DNA from: Oidiodendron maius Zn
Lineage: Eukaryota; Ascomycota; Leotiomycetes; Myxotrichaceae
Direction of reading: 5' to 3'
Length of the DNA stretch: 64,000 nt
Assembly: GCA_000827325.1 (NCBI GenBank)
Contig: KN832892.1
Location: 186,001 to 250,000, forward strand
Shown here: in pieces, positions 1-11,839 of the stretch
How the letters are laid out: every line of letters starts with the position of its first letter
How positions within the stretch are numbered: position 1 is the stretch's first letter
The notes under the pieces: model-generated
Told to the model about the DNA's origin: nothing
Databases searched by the model: none
Seen by the model: only the letters and a program-made list of their open reading frames with translations
Translations under genes and position numbers: made by a program

Positions 1-3000
1 GTAGTTATGGCAGCGATTGGGCCGATAACTACAACCGCGAGATACTTCAGTACGGCCCGTACCAGATCAATACTACGGACGATTTTTCGTTGTCGAATCG
101 TCTATCGTATGAGATGGACTTGCGTGGACCGAGGTATGTATGTATTTATCTAGTTGTGTAGTTGTATAGCAGTATAGCGCTATATATCCTTGTTAATACT
201 CTAATCGGAATGGAACTAACGTTCTTGGTCCAGTATGACGATCCGCACTGCATGCTCGTCGAGTCTAATTGGGTTGAATGAAGCATGCAGTGCCATGGCC
301 AAGGGCGACTGTACCTCAGCCATTGTGGGGGGCACGAGTATACTCATGGCTCCTGCCATGACTACTGCTCTGTCCGAACGGGGTACGCTTTCGCCCGATG
401 GTTCTTGCAAGAGCTTCTCCGCGGCAGCCAATGGCTATGCTCGTGGCGAGGCCATCGTCGCCATCTACCTCAAGCCGTTACGTGATGCTCTTCGCGATGG
501 CAACCCCATTAGAGCTGTCGTCACTGGCACGGCGGCCAATAGTGATGGCAAGACACATGGCTTCTCAGTCCCCAGTGCCTCCGCCCATGAGGCCCTCATC
601 CGCCACACATACCGCCTCGCAGGTATCACTGACGAGGACATATCCAAGACAGCCTTCTTCGAGTGCCATGGGACCGGAACGCCTGTCGGGGATCGTATAG
701 AGACTGAAGCGGTCGCCAACGTCTTCGGCCCCTTGGGTGGCATCCACATCGGGTCCATCAAGCCGAATCTGGGGCATTCTGAGGGCGCGTCCGGCTTAAC
801 GTCTCTGCTCAAAGTTGTTCTTGCACTCGAACATAAGACTCTCCCCCCGAATATCAAGTCCTTACCGTTGAATCCGAACATCCCCTTCGAGCGTGGGAGG
901 CTTACGCTTTTACAAGAAGCAGCACCATTGCCAGAAGGACGTTGCGAGCGAGCGAGTATCAATTCATTTGGAATTGGTGGCTCAAATGCCCATGCGATTA
1001 TAGAATCTGCAGCGAGCCTTGGTGTTTCTCGAATCAAACCAAAAAGAGCATCGCCCACTATCCCTCAGCTACTGGTCTACTCGGCCAACACAGCTTGGTC
1101 CTTGGAAGGAATGATCCAAAGATACCAGAGCTTCCTAGAAACCACCTCAGAACCTCTAGCCGATATAGCATACACCCTCGCTAATAGAAGGGAGCATCTC
1201 CCATACCGATCCTATGCCGTGCGCACCGGAGAATCGCCAGGTATTGCAGCTCCTTTGTCATCTTGGGAAACAGGCCAGGTACCCTCTCTAGTGATGATAT
1301 TCACAGGTCAAGGTGCACAGTGGCCTCGAATGGGAAGAGAGTTGCGTTCCAATCCAGTCTTCAGTAGTACCATAAAGTCACTTGATAATTATCTGCACAA
1401 CCTTGGGGCGGCCTGGAGCCTAGAGGAAGAGCTCTTCAAGCCAGCCAGGACAAGCCGAGTAAATGAAGCGGAGTTCTCCCAGCCTCTTTGTACAGCGCTC
1501 CAACTTGCCCTTGTCGATACGTTTGCTTCTATCGGAATCAAACCTGCAGCTGTAATTGGCCACTCTAGTGGTGAGATTGCCGCAGCGTACGCAGCGGGTG
1601 CTCTTACAATAGAAGAAGCTATGAACGTTGCCTTTCATCGTGGAGCAGTCTCTGCTCTACAAACGAAACGCGGGGCTATGGCTGCAGTAGGGCTGAGTTG
1701 GGAAGAAGCCAAAAAACATTTAATTCCTGGCGTGGTGATAGCTTGCGATAATTCCCATAAAGGGGTCACTATTTCTGGGGACGCAGATAAGCTGGAACTT
1801 GTTATGGCTGATATCAAGAATTCGTACCCAGACATACTCACGTCTATGTTGAAAGTTGATAGGGCTTATCATTCACACCATATGATGGAGGTTGGCAAAG
1901 AGTATTACTGTGCTATGGCTGGCTCAGGAGTTGTGGGTAAAACGCCTCAGGTACCCCTCTTCTCTACCGTGACGGGCGAGCTCTGGACAAATGGCCAATT
2001 AGGACCAAAATACTGGCAAGACAACCTAGAATTCCCAGTGCGTTTCAAAACAGCAGTTTGCAGTCTACTCAAATATGCAGCGACAAAGCATCCGGTTTTC
2101 CTCGAGGTAGGACCTCATCCCTCACTCACCGGTCTGGTCAGACAGATCTTGACGCACGAGTCAAAAACTGGACCTACTATAGTGCCTACTATCAAACGAC
2201 GGCAGAACGGTATGGAAGACTTTTTATCAGCAGTTGGAAAGCTATATACCCTTCACGTTGACGTCGACTTTAATGCTCTGATGCCAATTGGTTCGGGTTC
2301 CAGCGCCCCAGGATTACCCTGCTATCCGTGGGATCACCAAAAGATTCATTGGTATGAATCAAGAGTATCCAAAGACTGGCGACACCAAAAATACCCCTAC
2401 CACGATCTCTTAGGTAGAAAGGTACTAGAAAGTACTGACCTTGAGCCAGTATGGAGAAACATCCTTCATCTTGACAACGTATCTTGGGTAAGTGACCATA
2501 AGATAAACGATGATATCGTCTTCCCTTTTTCAGCATACGTAGCTATGGCCGCCGAGGGCATGCAACAAATATCTGGAATCCAGCTAGACAGCATCAAATT
2601 TCAGAAGACAGCTGTCAGCACTGCTCTATTGTTAAGTGAGGATACACCAACCGAGCTCGTGACAGCATTCCATCGTCAGCAGTTGACTAAGGAGATGGAT
2701 AGCGAGTGGTGGGAGTTCACCATATCATCACACAACGGAAATTTATGGACTAAACATTGCACAGGCGCAGTGCGAGCAGAGTCCAAAATGCCAAGTGAAG
2801 ATGCTGAATATCCGGAAGATCTGACGCGGAAGGTCTCTAGTCAAAAGTGGTACAAGGCTGTTAGCCGACGAGGCCTCAATTACGGTCCCCACTTTAGAAC
2901 CTTGGAACAAGTAATGTCGTCTACGATGGCGCCGCATCTGGCTACAGCTCGGGTCCGCAATAACTGCCATGGCGACGAAGCCGCCTACCACTTACATCCT

Positions 3001-6000
3001 GTCATTGTGGATTCTTTCTTCCAGCTTCTCAGCCTGACGACTAGAAGTGGCCTGGCGCATACTTATAGGCGGCTCGTCGCAACAAGCGTTGAGTCTCTGA
3101 CGATATCTCGTTGCTCTTCGGACTATGTCACACTCGCTACGTCGGCTGAGCTTGTGGGAGGTGGGAGCGGAGCTCTCGGCGAAGGCTCCTGCATTGCAGA
3201 CTCTGGAATTGTGTTACAGGCTTCGGGTGCTCGCATGACTCTCCTCGACGACGATGGAGCTGATGAGTCTAATAAACTTAGAGGAGGAGGAGCTCCCATA
3301 ACGGCTCGATCCGAATGGGTGCCCCACATCGATTTTGTGGATGTCAAAGCCCTCGTGGAACCACATCAAGCTGGCAGGCCATATGCTCCTGCTTTAGCAG
3401 AGCTCACGAGCTTGGCAATTTCTCTTTCCAAGCAATTATTTACTGGTATCACGGACGTCCAACTTCCTCATTTGAAGAAGTACAAAGCTTGGCTCGATCA
3501 ACAACAGGCTCTCCCAAATTTCGATACCTTGAAGCTAGCCGGCCGCATCAATTCTCTTGTCGGGCAACAAGCTAAAAGTCCTGCAGCACCCGTTGCTGCC
3601 GCCATCTCCAGAGTCTCGGCCAATATCGTGACTATTTTGTCTGGTGAAAAAGGAGCTTTTGAGATCTTGAATGCGGACGGTACTCTGAATAAAATCAATG
3701 CATTCATGAAAGAATCTTGCTCCTCTAGTTTATCTTCAAATTTCATTCGATCCTTCGCACTCAGCAACCCTTGTCTGCGGGTCCTCGAGTTAGGTGCTAC
3801 CTATGGCGCGGCGACAGAAGGAATCTTGAAGAATCTGAAACATCCCAATGGCCAACTCCTCTATTCACAATACGTTTGCGCCGATGTTTCGATGGGTATG
3901 GTCAATGTAGCAAAAGAGCGGTTCAAAGGCATTGCCAACCTAGAATTCGCTCTTCTAGATGTTAGTAAAGATCTGTCCACTCAAGGGTTCGACGATGATA
4001 ACAAGAAATTCGATCTCATCATTGCGACGGATGTCCTCCACGCCACGCCTAGACTGCAAACAAGCTTGCACAACGTGCATAAATTGTTGAGTCCTAATGG
4101 AAGACTGTTGATACAGGAACCGGTACCGGGGTCAGCATGGCGAAAGCAAGTCTTGGGCGTTTTACCTGGATGGTGGTGTGGTATTGAGGATGGCAATGAG
4201 AGGGAAGAGGAGCCGTACATCAGTCTAACGCGATGGAAAGAGGAACTGGTGGCAACTGGGTTTGAAAGCCCGGGCGCAGTAGAGCAAGAGAACTTTACTG
4301 TCGCAATAATTGCGAAACCAAGAGGAGACAAAGAAGCGACTTCGTCAAAACGGATTACATTGTTGTGCAGTAATATTTCCACACCAGATTCGCCGCTCGA
4401 GAAAGAACTAGAGGCACGAGGGTATTCCATATCTCGTTGCACGGTCGAGATGGTGTCTCCGCACGGAGACGACATAGTCGCACTTCTTGACCTGGATGAA
4501 AAGCCATTTTTCGAAAACATAAATGAGGCCACGTTTGAAAAACTCAAATCCTTTGTCGCCGATGCTCACAAATCTGAGTCTGGTATTCTTTGGGTCACAC
4601 GACCATCTCAGACGCTTTGCCCGGATCCCAGATACGCCCCAGTTATTGGACTATCTCGAACTCTCCGATCTGAGATAGGAATTGAATTTGCTGTTTGCGA
4701 GGCGGATGATTCCGACTCTGCAGCTGGATGTATGGCTGTCGCTAACGTGATCGGCGCATTCCAGAGAAGAGAAGAAAAAGATGGGCCTGGTTTAGAGTTT
4801 GAGTATGCTATCTCTAAAGGCAAGATTTTCACTCATCGTCTATTTCCTTTCTCGCTAGAAGACGAGCTTCATGTCGAGAAGTCTTTTGATCAAGCTGTTT
4901 TAAAGATCGAAAGGCCGGGACGGCTCGATAGTATACAGTGGGTTGGACAGCCGGCGGTGGCTCCACAGGGAGACGAGGTCGAAATAGAAGTACATGTAAC
5001 TGGGGCGAACTTTAGGGTAAGTCTCAAGTTTCTGGGCATTGAAAATAGTTAACCTTATCGAAATCAGGACATCCTAGTAGCGATGGGGAAAATTGAACTT
5101 CCCGAACGCACATTTGGGTACGAAGCAGCTGGCATAGTCCGACGCATTGGACCCAACGTGACAAATTTCTGTGCCGGCGATCGGGTCATATTTATGGGAG
5201 TGAAAACTTTCTCAACCGTGGTTATAGCCACCGAAAGCCTCTGTGAAATGCTCCCTCAGGATATGAGTTTTGCTGATGGAGCTGGGATTCCTTTTGCTTT
5301 TACGACAGCTATTTATTGCCTTATTACCATTGGAAATCTTGAGAAGCAACAGGTAGCATGCCCGATAATCTGCCAATTATGTAGTGATACTAATAAAGAT
5401 TCTAGTCTGTCCTCATACACAGCGGCTGTAACGCTATTGGTCTTGCCGCTATTCAGGTATCTCGCATGCTCGGTGCCGAGATCTATACCACTGTTAACAG
5501 TGAAGAGGAAGCTATACATCTAATAGAAAACTATAATGTTCCTCGGAGCAGAATTTTTCAGATATCTTCTTTTGCGGATGGCTTGATGCACGAAACGCAA
5601 AGGAAAGGTGTTGATATAGCTTTGAATTCCCTTTCGGGGGAGCTTTTGCATGCGACGTGGCGATGTGTTGCGAAATGGGGAACGATGATTGAGATTGCTA
5701 GTGGGGAGAGTGTGTCCAGGGGCGGAAAACTGGATATGGACATATTCTCAGATAATCGCAGCTATTGCTGTGTGGATATGGATCAGATCATCAGAGAGAG
5801 ACCAACCACTGTCAACCGGTAAGTCAAAGTTTGGTCTATACCCATTTACAAAACATCAGTTCGTTTAACCTGCCTTCATTTCTTTAGTTTACTTCGTCAG
5901 ATGATGGAGTATTTCCGCCAGGGGTACCTCTATCCCATCAAGCCTGCCCGTGTATCCAACGCGACGGAGATCCAGGAGGCATTCGAGTATATGCAGCAAG

Positions 6001-7241
6001 GGAATCATATCGGCAAGATCGTCCTCGAGCTTCGAGATAATATCACAAGCAAACTTCGGCTAGGAAAAGTCTCCCTCCCAAAGAAAATTTCCGCAGAACT
6101 TGACGCGTCCGCCTCATATTTGCTAGTAGGTGGCCTTGGGGGGATAGGCCGTTCAATCTCTCTCTGGATGGCCCAGCACGGTGCCAAGAACCTTACCTTC
6201 CTCACACGAAATGCCGGGAGCAGGTCGAACGACCAGGATTTTGTAAATGAACTTGAGAGTATGGGATGTAAAGCCGTGTTGGTTAAAGGGGACGTCACGG
6301 ATGTAATTGATGTTTCGCGGGCGGTGAATGCATCCGAGAGACTAGGCCCATTGAAAGGAATCATCCAGTTATCAATGGTCCTCCGCGATCAGGCTTTTGA
6401 GCGGATGACGTTCAAGGACTGGAGTTGCGTTATGGACCCCAAAGTGAAGGGGACATGGAATCTTCACAATGTTACTCTGAAAAGGAGCCTTGATCTAGAT
6501 TTCTTCTTCCTCTTTAGTTCCCTTTCCGGGACATTGGGACAAACTGGCCAGGCGAACTACGCTAGCGCAAACACTTTCCTCGACGCTTTTGTACTATACC
6601 GTACAGGTATGGGGCTTCCTTGTTCGGCGATAGCTCTCGGCGCTATGGAGGACGTGGGGTATTTGAGCGAGATTGAAAATGAGGCATTGCTGAAGAAGAT
6701 GCAAGGTTCAGGGTGGAGAGCGAACCAAGAAGCTGAGCTTCTTGAGGCGTTCAATGCTGCCATGATTGGGGAGAGACGACAAGAGCGGGAAAAGGAAGGC
6801 AGATTGGTGGAGCCGAATATGTTCGCTCTAGGTATTGAGCCCACTCAAACTCAGCTCGAAACGGATGTTCGGATGAGTGTGTACCGCAATAGTCGAAGGG
6901 GTGACAGTAGTGGTGGTGCTTCAAACGACGTGCTGCACTCTTTCCTCACCACAGCAAAGAAAGACCCCAATGTTCTCCAGTCTTCAGACGCGGTGGCGAT
7001 TGTCGCGAGCGAAATTGGGAAGGCGATACTGAGTTTGCTTTTGAGGCCTTGCGAAGGGGTGAAATTAGAGTTGGATACGAAGGCTGATGAATTGGGTCTA
7101 GACTCAATGGTAGCTGTCGAGATGCGTGCTTGGTGGAAACGTAACTTCGGCGGCGAGATCAATATTCTTGAAATTTTAAGTGCGGGAACGATAGGAGCGT
7201 TAGGAAAGAAGGCGATAGAAGGGTTGGAAAAAAGGATGTAG
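1..7241 (+). CDS. Highly reducing iterative type I polyketide synthase, 5' end outside window
   Basis: Exons 1-133, 234-5016, 5068-5352, 5406-5818 and 5888-7241, all GT-AG and in phase, give 2,321 residues; roughly 150 N-terminal residues are missing at the window edge. Domain order: KS (TACSSSL near residue 51, ECHGTGTP, KPNLGHSEG), AT (GHSSGE near 486), DH (DHK...FP and VDSFFQ), C-methyltransferase (~1210-1330), ER (~1600-1900), KR (VGGLGGIG; YASAN) and ACP (LGLDSM near 2274). There is no thioesterase, so a separate hydrolase or transferase would release the chain. Such enzymes build reduced, methylated polyketides iteratively in the cytosol. Odd points: Arg precedes TACSSSL where Asp is usual; the ER cofactor loop reads NAIGLA instead of GGVGxA; the methyltransferase glycine motif is GATYG; the DH motif has Asp in place of the central Gly. 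The family call is firm; the activity of DH, MT and ER is uncertain. Confidence 0.97.
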
Positions 7242-7860
7242 GATCAATTGAGCCATGAGACGGGGTCTCGCGACGCAGTTTAGTCTTCTATATATGCGTT
7301 TATTTGTTTCTGCTTGGTTTCAGAGCATAATAAACCAGACTTGGCTAAGGGTAACCTGGGATAGTATCGGGGGTCGCTGGGTGGGTATCCTACTGAACTC
7401 TAACTTATTTTATAAATCTCTATGAAATAGGTAAGGCGAAGTTGAAGGTTAAACACCAACCCAGAAATAGAAGTATTCGAGTGAAAGACCCTTTAGAGGG
7501 AATAACCTATTAGTTCTATCTGGTGATATAGTTTAAGTTATTCGCAGGGAATGGTTATAGGAGCAGTTGACTTGTCTGCTTCAGCCCCTCGTAACTAATC
7601 TCATGAGAAAATAGGATATTACGATATCATAATCAAATCCCCCAGCCAAGCAATTATGACATTCCTCTATTTAACGACAACCACAAACCCTCGAATCGAG
7701 CCGTGATCACAAAATTTCCAATTATCATATTGCAGAACAAATCGCCGTCCTCGGCAGAGTAATCAATACTCACTCACCATATCCTAGCCACCCACGAACA
7801 AAATCCCATCACCCATACCTCCGTAACACCTCCCCTCATCTTTAATCAGCCCCGCCATGT
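7242..7860. other. Intergenic, no gene seen
   Basis: This 3' flank of the PKS is AT-rich with short runs of A and T. I see no ORF of note on either strand and no repeat. Confidence 0.6.
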
Positions 7861-8061
7861 TCAAAAGCTCATTGCACTGAGCGGGAACGAGATCCAAAAG
7901 ATCCAACGCTGTGCGAAATCGCCAATATAAATAAATCCAATAATTCTAGGTGCATTGTGGACTTACCCACGTAACTTTTTGGGAGAATACACCCCCAATG
8001 ATTGGTCCAGCAACGGAGCTAACAAGCCACACCAAGCTCATCATGCCGACCCTCTGCCCCC
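7861..8061 (-). pseudogene. Relic of an MFS drug:H+ antiporter (DHA2-like) gene
   Basis: Two short exons on the minus strand, about 8061-7967 and 7908-7861, are separated by a perfect 58-bp GT-AG intron (7909-7966) and read in phase. The first encodes a glycine-rich helix (SSVAGPIIGGVF), the second RWIFWISFPLSA. Together they match the TMS5-TMS6 region of 14-TMS MFS exporters, where a segment of the type SVAGPLLGGAF...SWRWIFWINLPIGA is highly conserved. Reading stops right after (TGA at 7861-7863), and nothing recognisable as the other twelve helices lies on either side. It is therefore a fragment, not a working transporter. Its position 620 bp from the PKS end suggests that the locus once carried its own exporter. 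Confidence 0.75.
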
Positions 8062-8326
8062 CTAGCTCACAATTTAAATATCAACTCTTCTTTCACAAGA
8101 TACGCGATGCATAAGAGGACGAGGGGACTTCCATTAACTTTTAAAATGGTTTAAGTCTTAGATATCGCCAAAGAATGTATTTGGGCTTGACTATCTGAAC
8201 CGCATTGCCTAACTACATAATCCTCTTGGCCCCTTGTTCCCTTCAGTTTCATCACAGACGATATTGTAAAGTATCTTCCCTTCTTAAACTTTCATACAGG
8301 CTGTGAATATATAGTAAAATAGGAAA

Positions 8327-10365
8327 TTAAGTCGTACATGCTGTAGGTGGGCAGTACCCATGATTACAAGCATAACTGCACAATCCAAGGTAGCTGTTAT
8401 CTTCACCGGGTAAAGGATAACCCGGAGTATTCGTTATTGGCGGGGGCGGGACTTGAGTACCATAGGCAGTACATGTGCATGGTCCAGGAGGACAATATCC
8501 GTAATTACAGCAGAAACTGCACAGACCGACATAGTTCCCTGGGCCAGTGCCGGCAATGCAGACGGAGGAGCCGGTTGGGCTCGCACTAGATGTTGTTGAA
8601 GTGGTGGTAGTTGTTGACGTTTTTGATGTGGAACTAGTGGTACTGGTTGTCGTCGTTGATGTTGAACTGGTGGTGCTTGTTTGGGTTTTTGTGGATGAGG
8701 ATGTCGTTGTGGGGTTTCCGGTTGGAGGAACTAGAGTCGTGGACGGTGGGGCGGGAGTGGTAGGAAGGGAGGGCGTTGCGGAACAGGTGCTAACGTGCAG
8801 ACCTGCAGTAAGTGAAGCGAGGCCATCCCTTTGCAGTTGGTCAACAAAACCTTGAGGAAGTGTTCCGACATATGCGTTGAAATTATAAATTCCGCAGATG
8901 CAGATTGAGGAGATGTCTTTAAGAGAGACACCATCCAAGACAGTGGTTGACCCACGAGTAAGTGCGAATTGCTGCTGCCCGACTTGCATAGAAACCTCGA
9001 AAGCTGATGCTCCGGCAGGGGCATTGAAACTTTGAACATTTCCACCCGAATCTATGATGACAGTGCCCGGGGCTGTGAGCAAGGCAACAACAAACACAGA
9101 GTCTTGCATATCCTCCCAGCCATTTGGTCGTCCTTCGAAGTAATTCCCACTGGCATTATTAGCAGGCACCATTGTTGTATCTGTAGCATCGCAATCAAGC
9201 CCTCTAAGTGTTGGGCGATACCAGTAGATCAGTTGATCGCTTGTGATATAGGAGTTGACAGAAGTTGCACCGGCATGATAAGCTGCGATAAACGGTTTTG
9301 CTATGTCAAGCCAGCCATCATGGGGCCTACAAGGTCAGGTGTAAGCCATTAAAATATAGTACTTGCTTAAACTTACATATCATTGGTCCATTTAGAGTTT
9401 CCATCGTCGAAATGGAGCGAATCCAGTGGACCTATATAATGGGACTCGCCGTAATCATTCCAGGTAATAATTTCTAAGAATTGCGAGCCTAAGGTAAGAA
9501 TCTCGTTCCAGCGGTCAAACCATAAAAGATCTGATGGGAAAACCCAATTCTTGCTGTAAGAGACTTCAGGACCGAAGTGGGTGCTAAACCATGCAGAGAC
9601 GGGTGCAATGTATGGTTTCCCGGCAAGAGCAGACATATAGGAAGAATCTCCTTGTTCCACAGTAATATTTGCTCCAGGGGTCGGTGCCTTGTTGTTACCA
9701 TTGTTTGGCCAGGCCTATCGCTGGCCTATTAGTTATCATATCCATTATATAGAAGGGCAGGAAACAATTACCATCCAGTTCAACGCTCCGTCAATCAGGC
9801 TGAAATCACCCACGCCAGGATGGAAGTTAGGGGCCCAGAAAACGGGAACACCAGCAGCAGATCTCATAGTAGCAACGTCCAAGGCGTCTCCAGCAAACGA
9901 CGATGCAAAGACCTTGCCATTATACATCAGCTGAGCAGGGAGATTCGCATACTGAGCAATCTTGGCACCGACAGCACTGGCACCACTTGTTGGACTGTAC
10001 CAATTAAAGTCGAAAGAGATGAATACTTTCATGCCATTGTTGGCAGCAGACTGGTAAGCAAAACCAAGTTGTGTGTCTGTATAGCCGTCGACTCCAATGT
10101 TAAGTGCAAAGGCATCAATCCCAAGGGATTTCGCTCTCTGCATATCTGCATCGAAGTCTGCAGCACTAGTACGTTCACCTACAATGCCTATCTAGGATGG
10201 TTTAGCTTTCCAGTAGGTTTGTTTGAGTTTTGGAGAACCAACCATAAAATGGGAAAAGACGAGCCTGCCTGTAGTCTGTCTCTCGTTGAGACTCTCGACA
10301 TTTGAGGCTGGAGCTGCCCAGGTAAGAGGGGCTGCAAGCAGCCATAGTACGGCTGAAAAGCGCAT
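8327..10365 (-). CDS. Secreted GH71 alpha-1,3-glucanase (mutanase-like)
   Basis: Exons 10365-10243, 10191-9772, 9714-9377 and 9326-8327 (introns 51, 57 and 50 bp) give 626 residues. The start at 10365 opens a signal peptide (RFSAVLWLLAAPLTWA). A longer upstream in-frame ATG at 10425 would bury that signal and is less likely. The GH71 catalytic domain follows, with HFM-IGIVGERTS, SLGIDAFALNIG, VFISFDFNW, SKNWVFPSDLLW and ITWNDYGESHYIGP. These enzymes cleave alpha-1,3-glucan of fungal walls, during wall remodelling or mycoparasitism. Then comes a Ser/Thr linker (~residues 480-550) and two cysteine-rich units of about 35 residues (NYVGLCSFCCNYGYCPPGPC and YLGLCSYACNHGYCPPTAC). Probably not part of the metabolite pathway. 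Family assignment is secure. Confidence 0.93.
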
Positions 10366-10470
10366 AATGTCGTGTGATGTGGTGATTGCACTTGATATTG
10401 GCCGAATTATGGAAGCAGTAGTCAATAAAGTCGAGATGGAGCTTGGAGATTGCGCATCTCTACATCTCCC

Positions 10471-10478
10471 TATATATA
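10471..10478 (-). promoter_or_regulatory. Likely TATA element of the GH71 gene
   Basis: TATATATA lies about 106 bp upstream of the ATG at 10365. Position and composition fit a fungal core promoter; no transcript evidence is available. Confidence 0.4.
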
Positions 10479-10503
10479 GCTGGAAGACGCGGCGTAGCTT
10501 ACG

Positions 10504-10513
10504 GAGGTATCGG
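10504..10513 (-). promoter_or_regulatory. CCGATACCTC decamer upstream of GH71 gene
   Basis: On the minus strand this reads CCGATACCTC, the central core of the 37-bp element found upstream of the hydrolase genes at 17867 and 24346. It lies about 140 bp from the GH71 start. The flanks do not match, so it may be chance. Confidence 0.3.
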
Positions 10514-10616
10514 ACCTACTGACTCCCAACTTTAAAGATTCGGGGCGAATGCGCATTGGCACAAGCTTCACCCTTATAGCTACCTGATCGATTCCCTTCA
10601 GTGGCTTCTGCCATCT

Positions 10617-10668
10617 GGCCGAGAAGAGCCCGAAAGAGGTATAACAAGCTATTTCGGGCTCTTCGGCC
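10617..10668. repeat. Imperfect inverted repeat upstream of GH71 gene
   Basis: The left arm at 10617-10635 (GGCCGAGAAGAGCCCGAAA) pairs with the right arm at 10652-10668 (TTTCGGGCTCTTCGGCC), with a two-base bulge and a 16-nt loop. It could be a regulator site or the remains of a small transposon. The rest of 10520-11477 shows no gene. Confidence 0.6.
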
Positions 10669-11477
10669 GACGCATTATGGTCGAAAAGATGTGCTCTTCG
10701 AGGACTAATAACAGTTAGAGGCTTGTAGCGTAATTGAATATCTAGGAGAAGCAGTTAGCGTGACCCCAGCTACCGACTTCTTCAGATGGCTGTGGGCAGA
10801 TCCGCCAATTACGCTCAACACAGATCGGGCCGTCCTCGCTTGAAACTGAAGTGCGGGGTGCATTGACCTTAAGTTGTCGGGTGTCGGATCCTCTGCAAGG
10901 ATTCTCTAAACTATCCGGAGGTGCAATCCAGGGCGTTCTCCATGGTGATTAATCCACGTCGTGATCAGTTCTGACTTCCAGGTATTTCAACCTGTGCGGA
11001 TTCGCCCGCAGCGATTAATTCCATCTTGGGGATTGTACTGTACTTAGCGGGCTGTATTGCCAGAACCCTTCAACTCCTACTCTGTGTAGGGTGTACAATG
11101 GTTAACCTGCAGGCTGTGTAAATACATAATTTCACTGATGATATGCCTCTGGAGACGTCCATTTAACCCAAAGTATGTCACCAGCACAGCGAGAAAGATC
11201 GTGGCGCCTCCACCTAGCTCACTCAGATCCATACAGCATGACCGAAGTATTCTGCCTAGCGTGGAACCAAAATGGCAGTTAGATTCAGCCTAAGCTCAGT
11301 CCCACTATTAACCGGCGAGCATTGGCTGGCACATCGTACTGTCTGCAGCACATTTAACTCGGCGCAATCTTTAGCGCCCAAAATGCCAGCCCTAAGTGGC
11401 CCCATTGGATTATTTCCTCTCCCGCTGCCAACTGCGGTAGGTCTATATCTCGGCAAAGTAAGATTACTACCCCCCCG

Positions 11478-11836
11478 GGACATGCAAGTCATGTTATGGC
11501 CGAATTTGACCAATACGCTAGACAAAACTCAATTATTATGCTCTGTATACCTCCCCACTCCTCGCATATTCTGCATCCCCTAGACGTGAGCTGTTTTGCA
11601 GTCCTAAAACGACTTTACAGACAGGACATAGAGGCGCAAATGCAGGTCGGAATCAACTACATTAATAAAGACGACATTCTAACCCTATGCAAGAGGTCTG
11701 CCAGGCTATTTCTCGTTCAGCTACAATTCCGAGTGATTTTAGGGCGACTGGGATAGTTACCTTTGACCCGGATCAGGTTTTGTCAGAATTACATGTCAAA
11801 ATACAGACATTGTCGCCTCCTCAAGCTCTGACTTAA
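11478..11836 (+). mobile_element. Fot1/pogo-type (Tc1-mariner superfamily) transposase remnant
   Basis: The reading begins GHASHVMAEFD, continues with IPPHSSHILHPLDVSCFAVL and LYRQDIEAQM, and after a frame change near 11690 continues as FRATGIVTFDPDQVLSEL to a stop at 11834-11836. This is the C-terminal half of the DDE domain of Fot1/pogo transposases. The DGH..SH and PPHSSH..PLD blocks are diagnostic, and FRATG..PFDP is the usual ending. The N-terminal half, the DNA-binding domain and clear terminal inverted repeats are not recognisable, so the copy is old and cannot move. Confidence 0.85.
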
Positions 11837-11839
11837 GTC

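Noticed and set aside
465-1058. Long minus-strand ORF opposite the KS domain
   Set aside because: Shadow of the PKS coding strand with no family resemblance of its own.
8547-8855. Val-rich plus-strand ORF
   Set aside because: It is the antisense of the Ser/Thr-rich linker of the GH71 gene.
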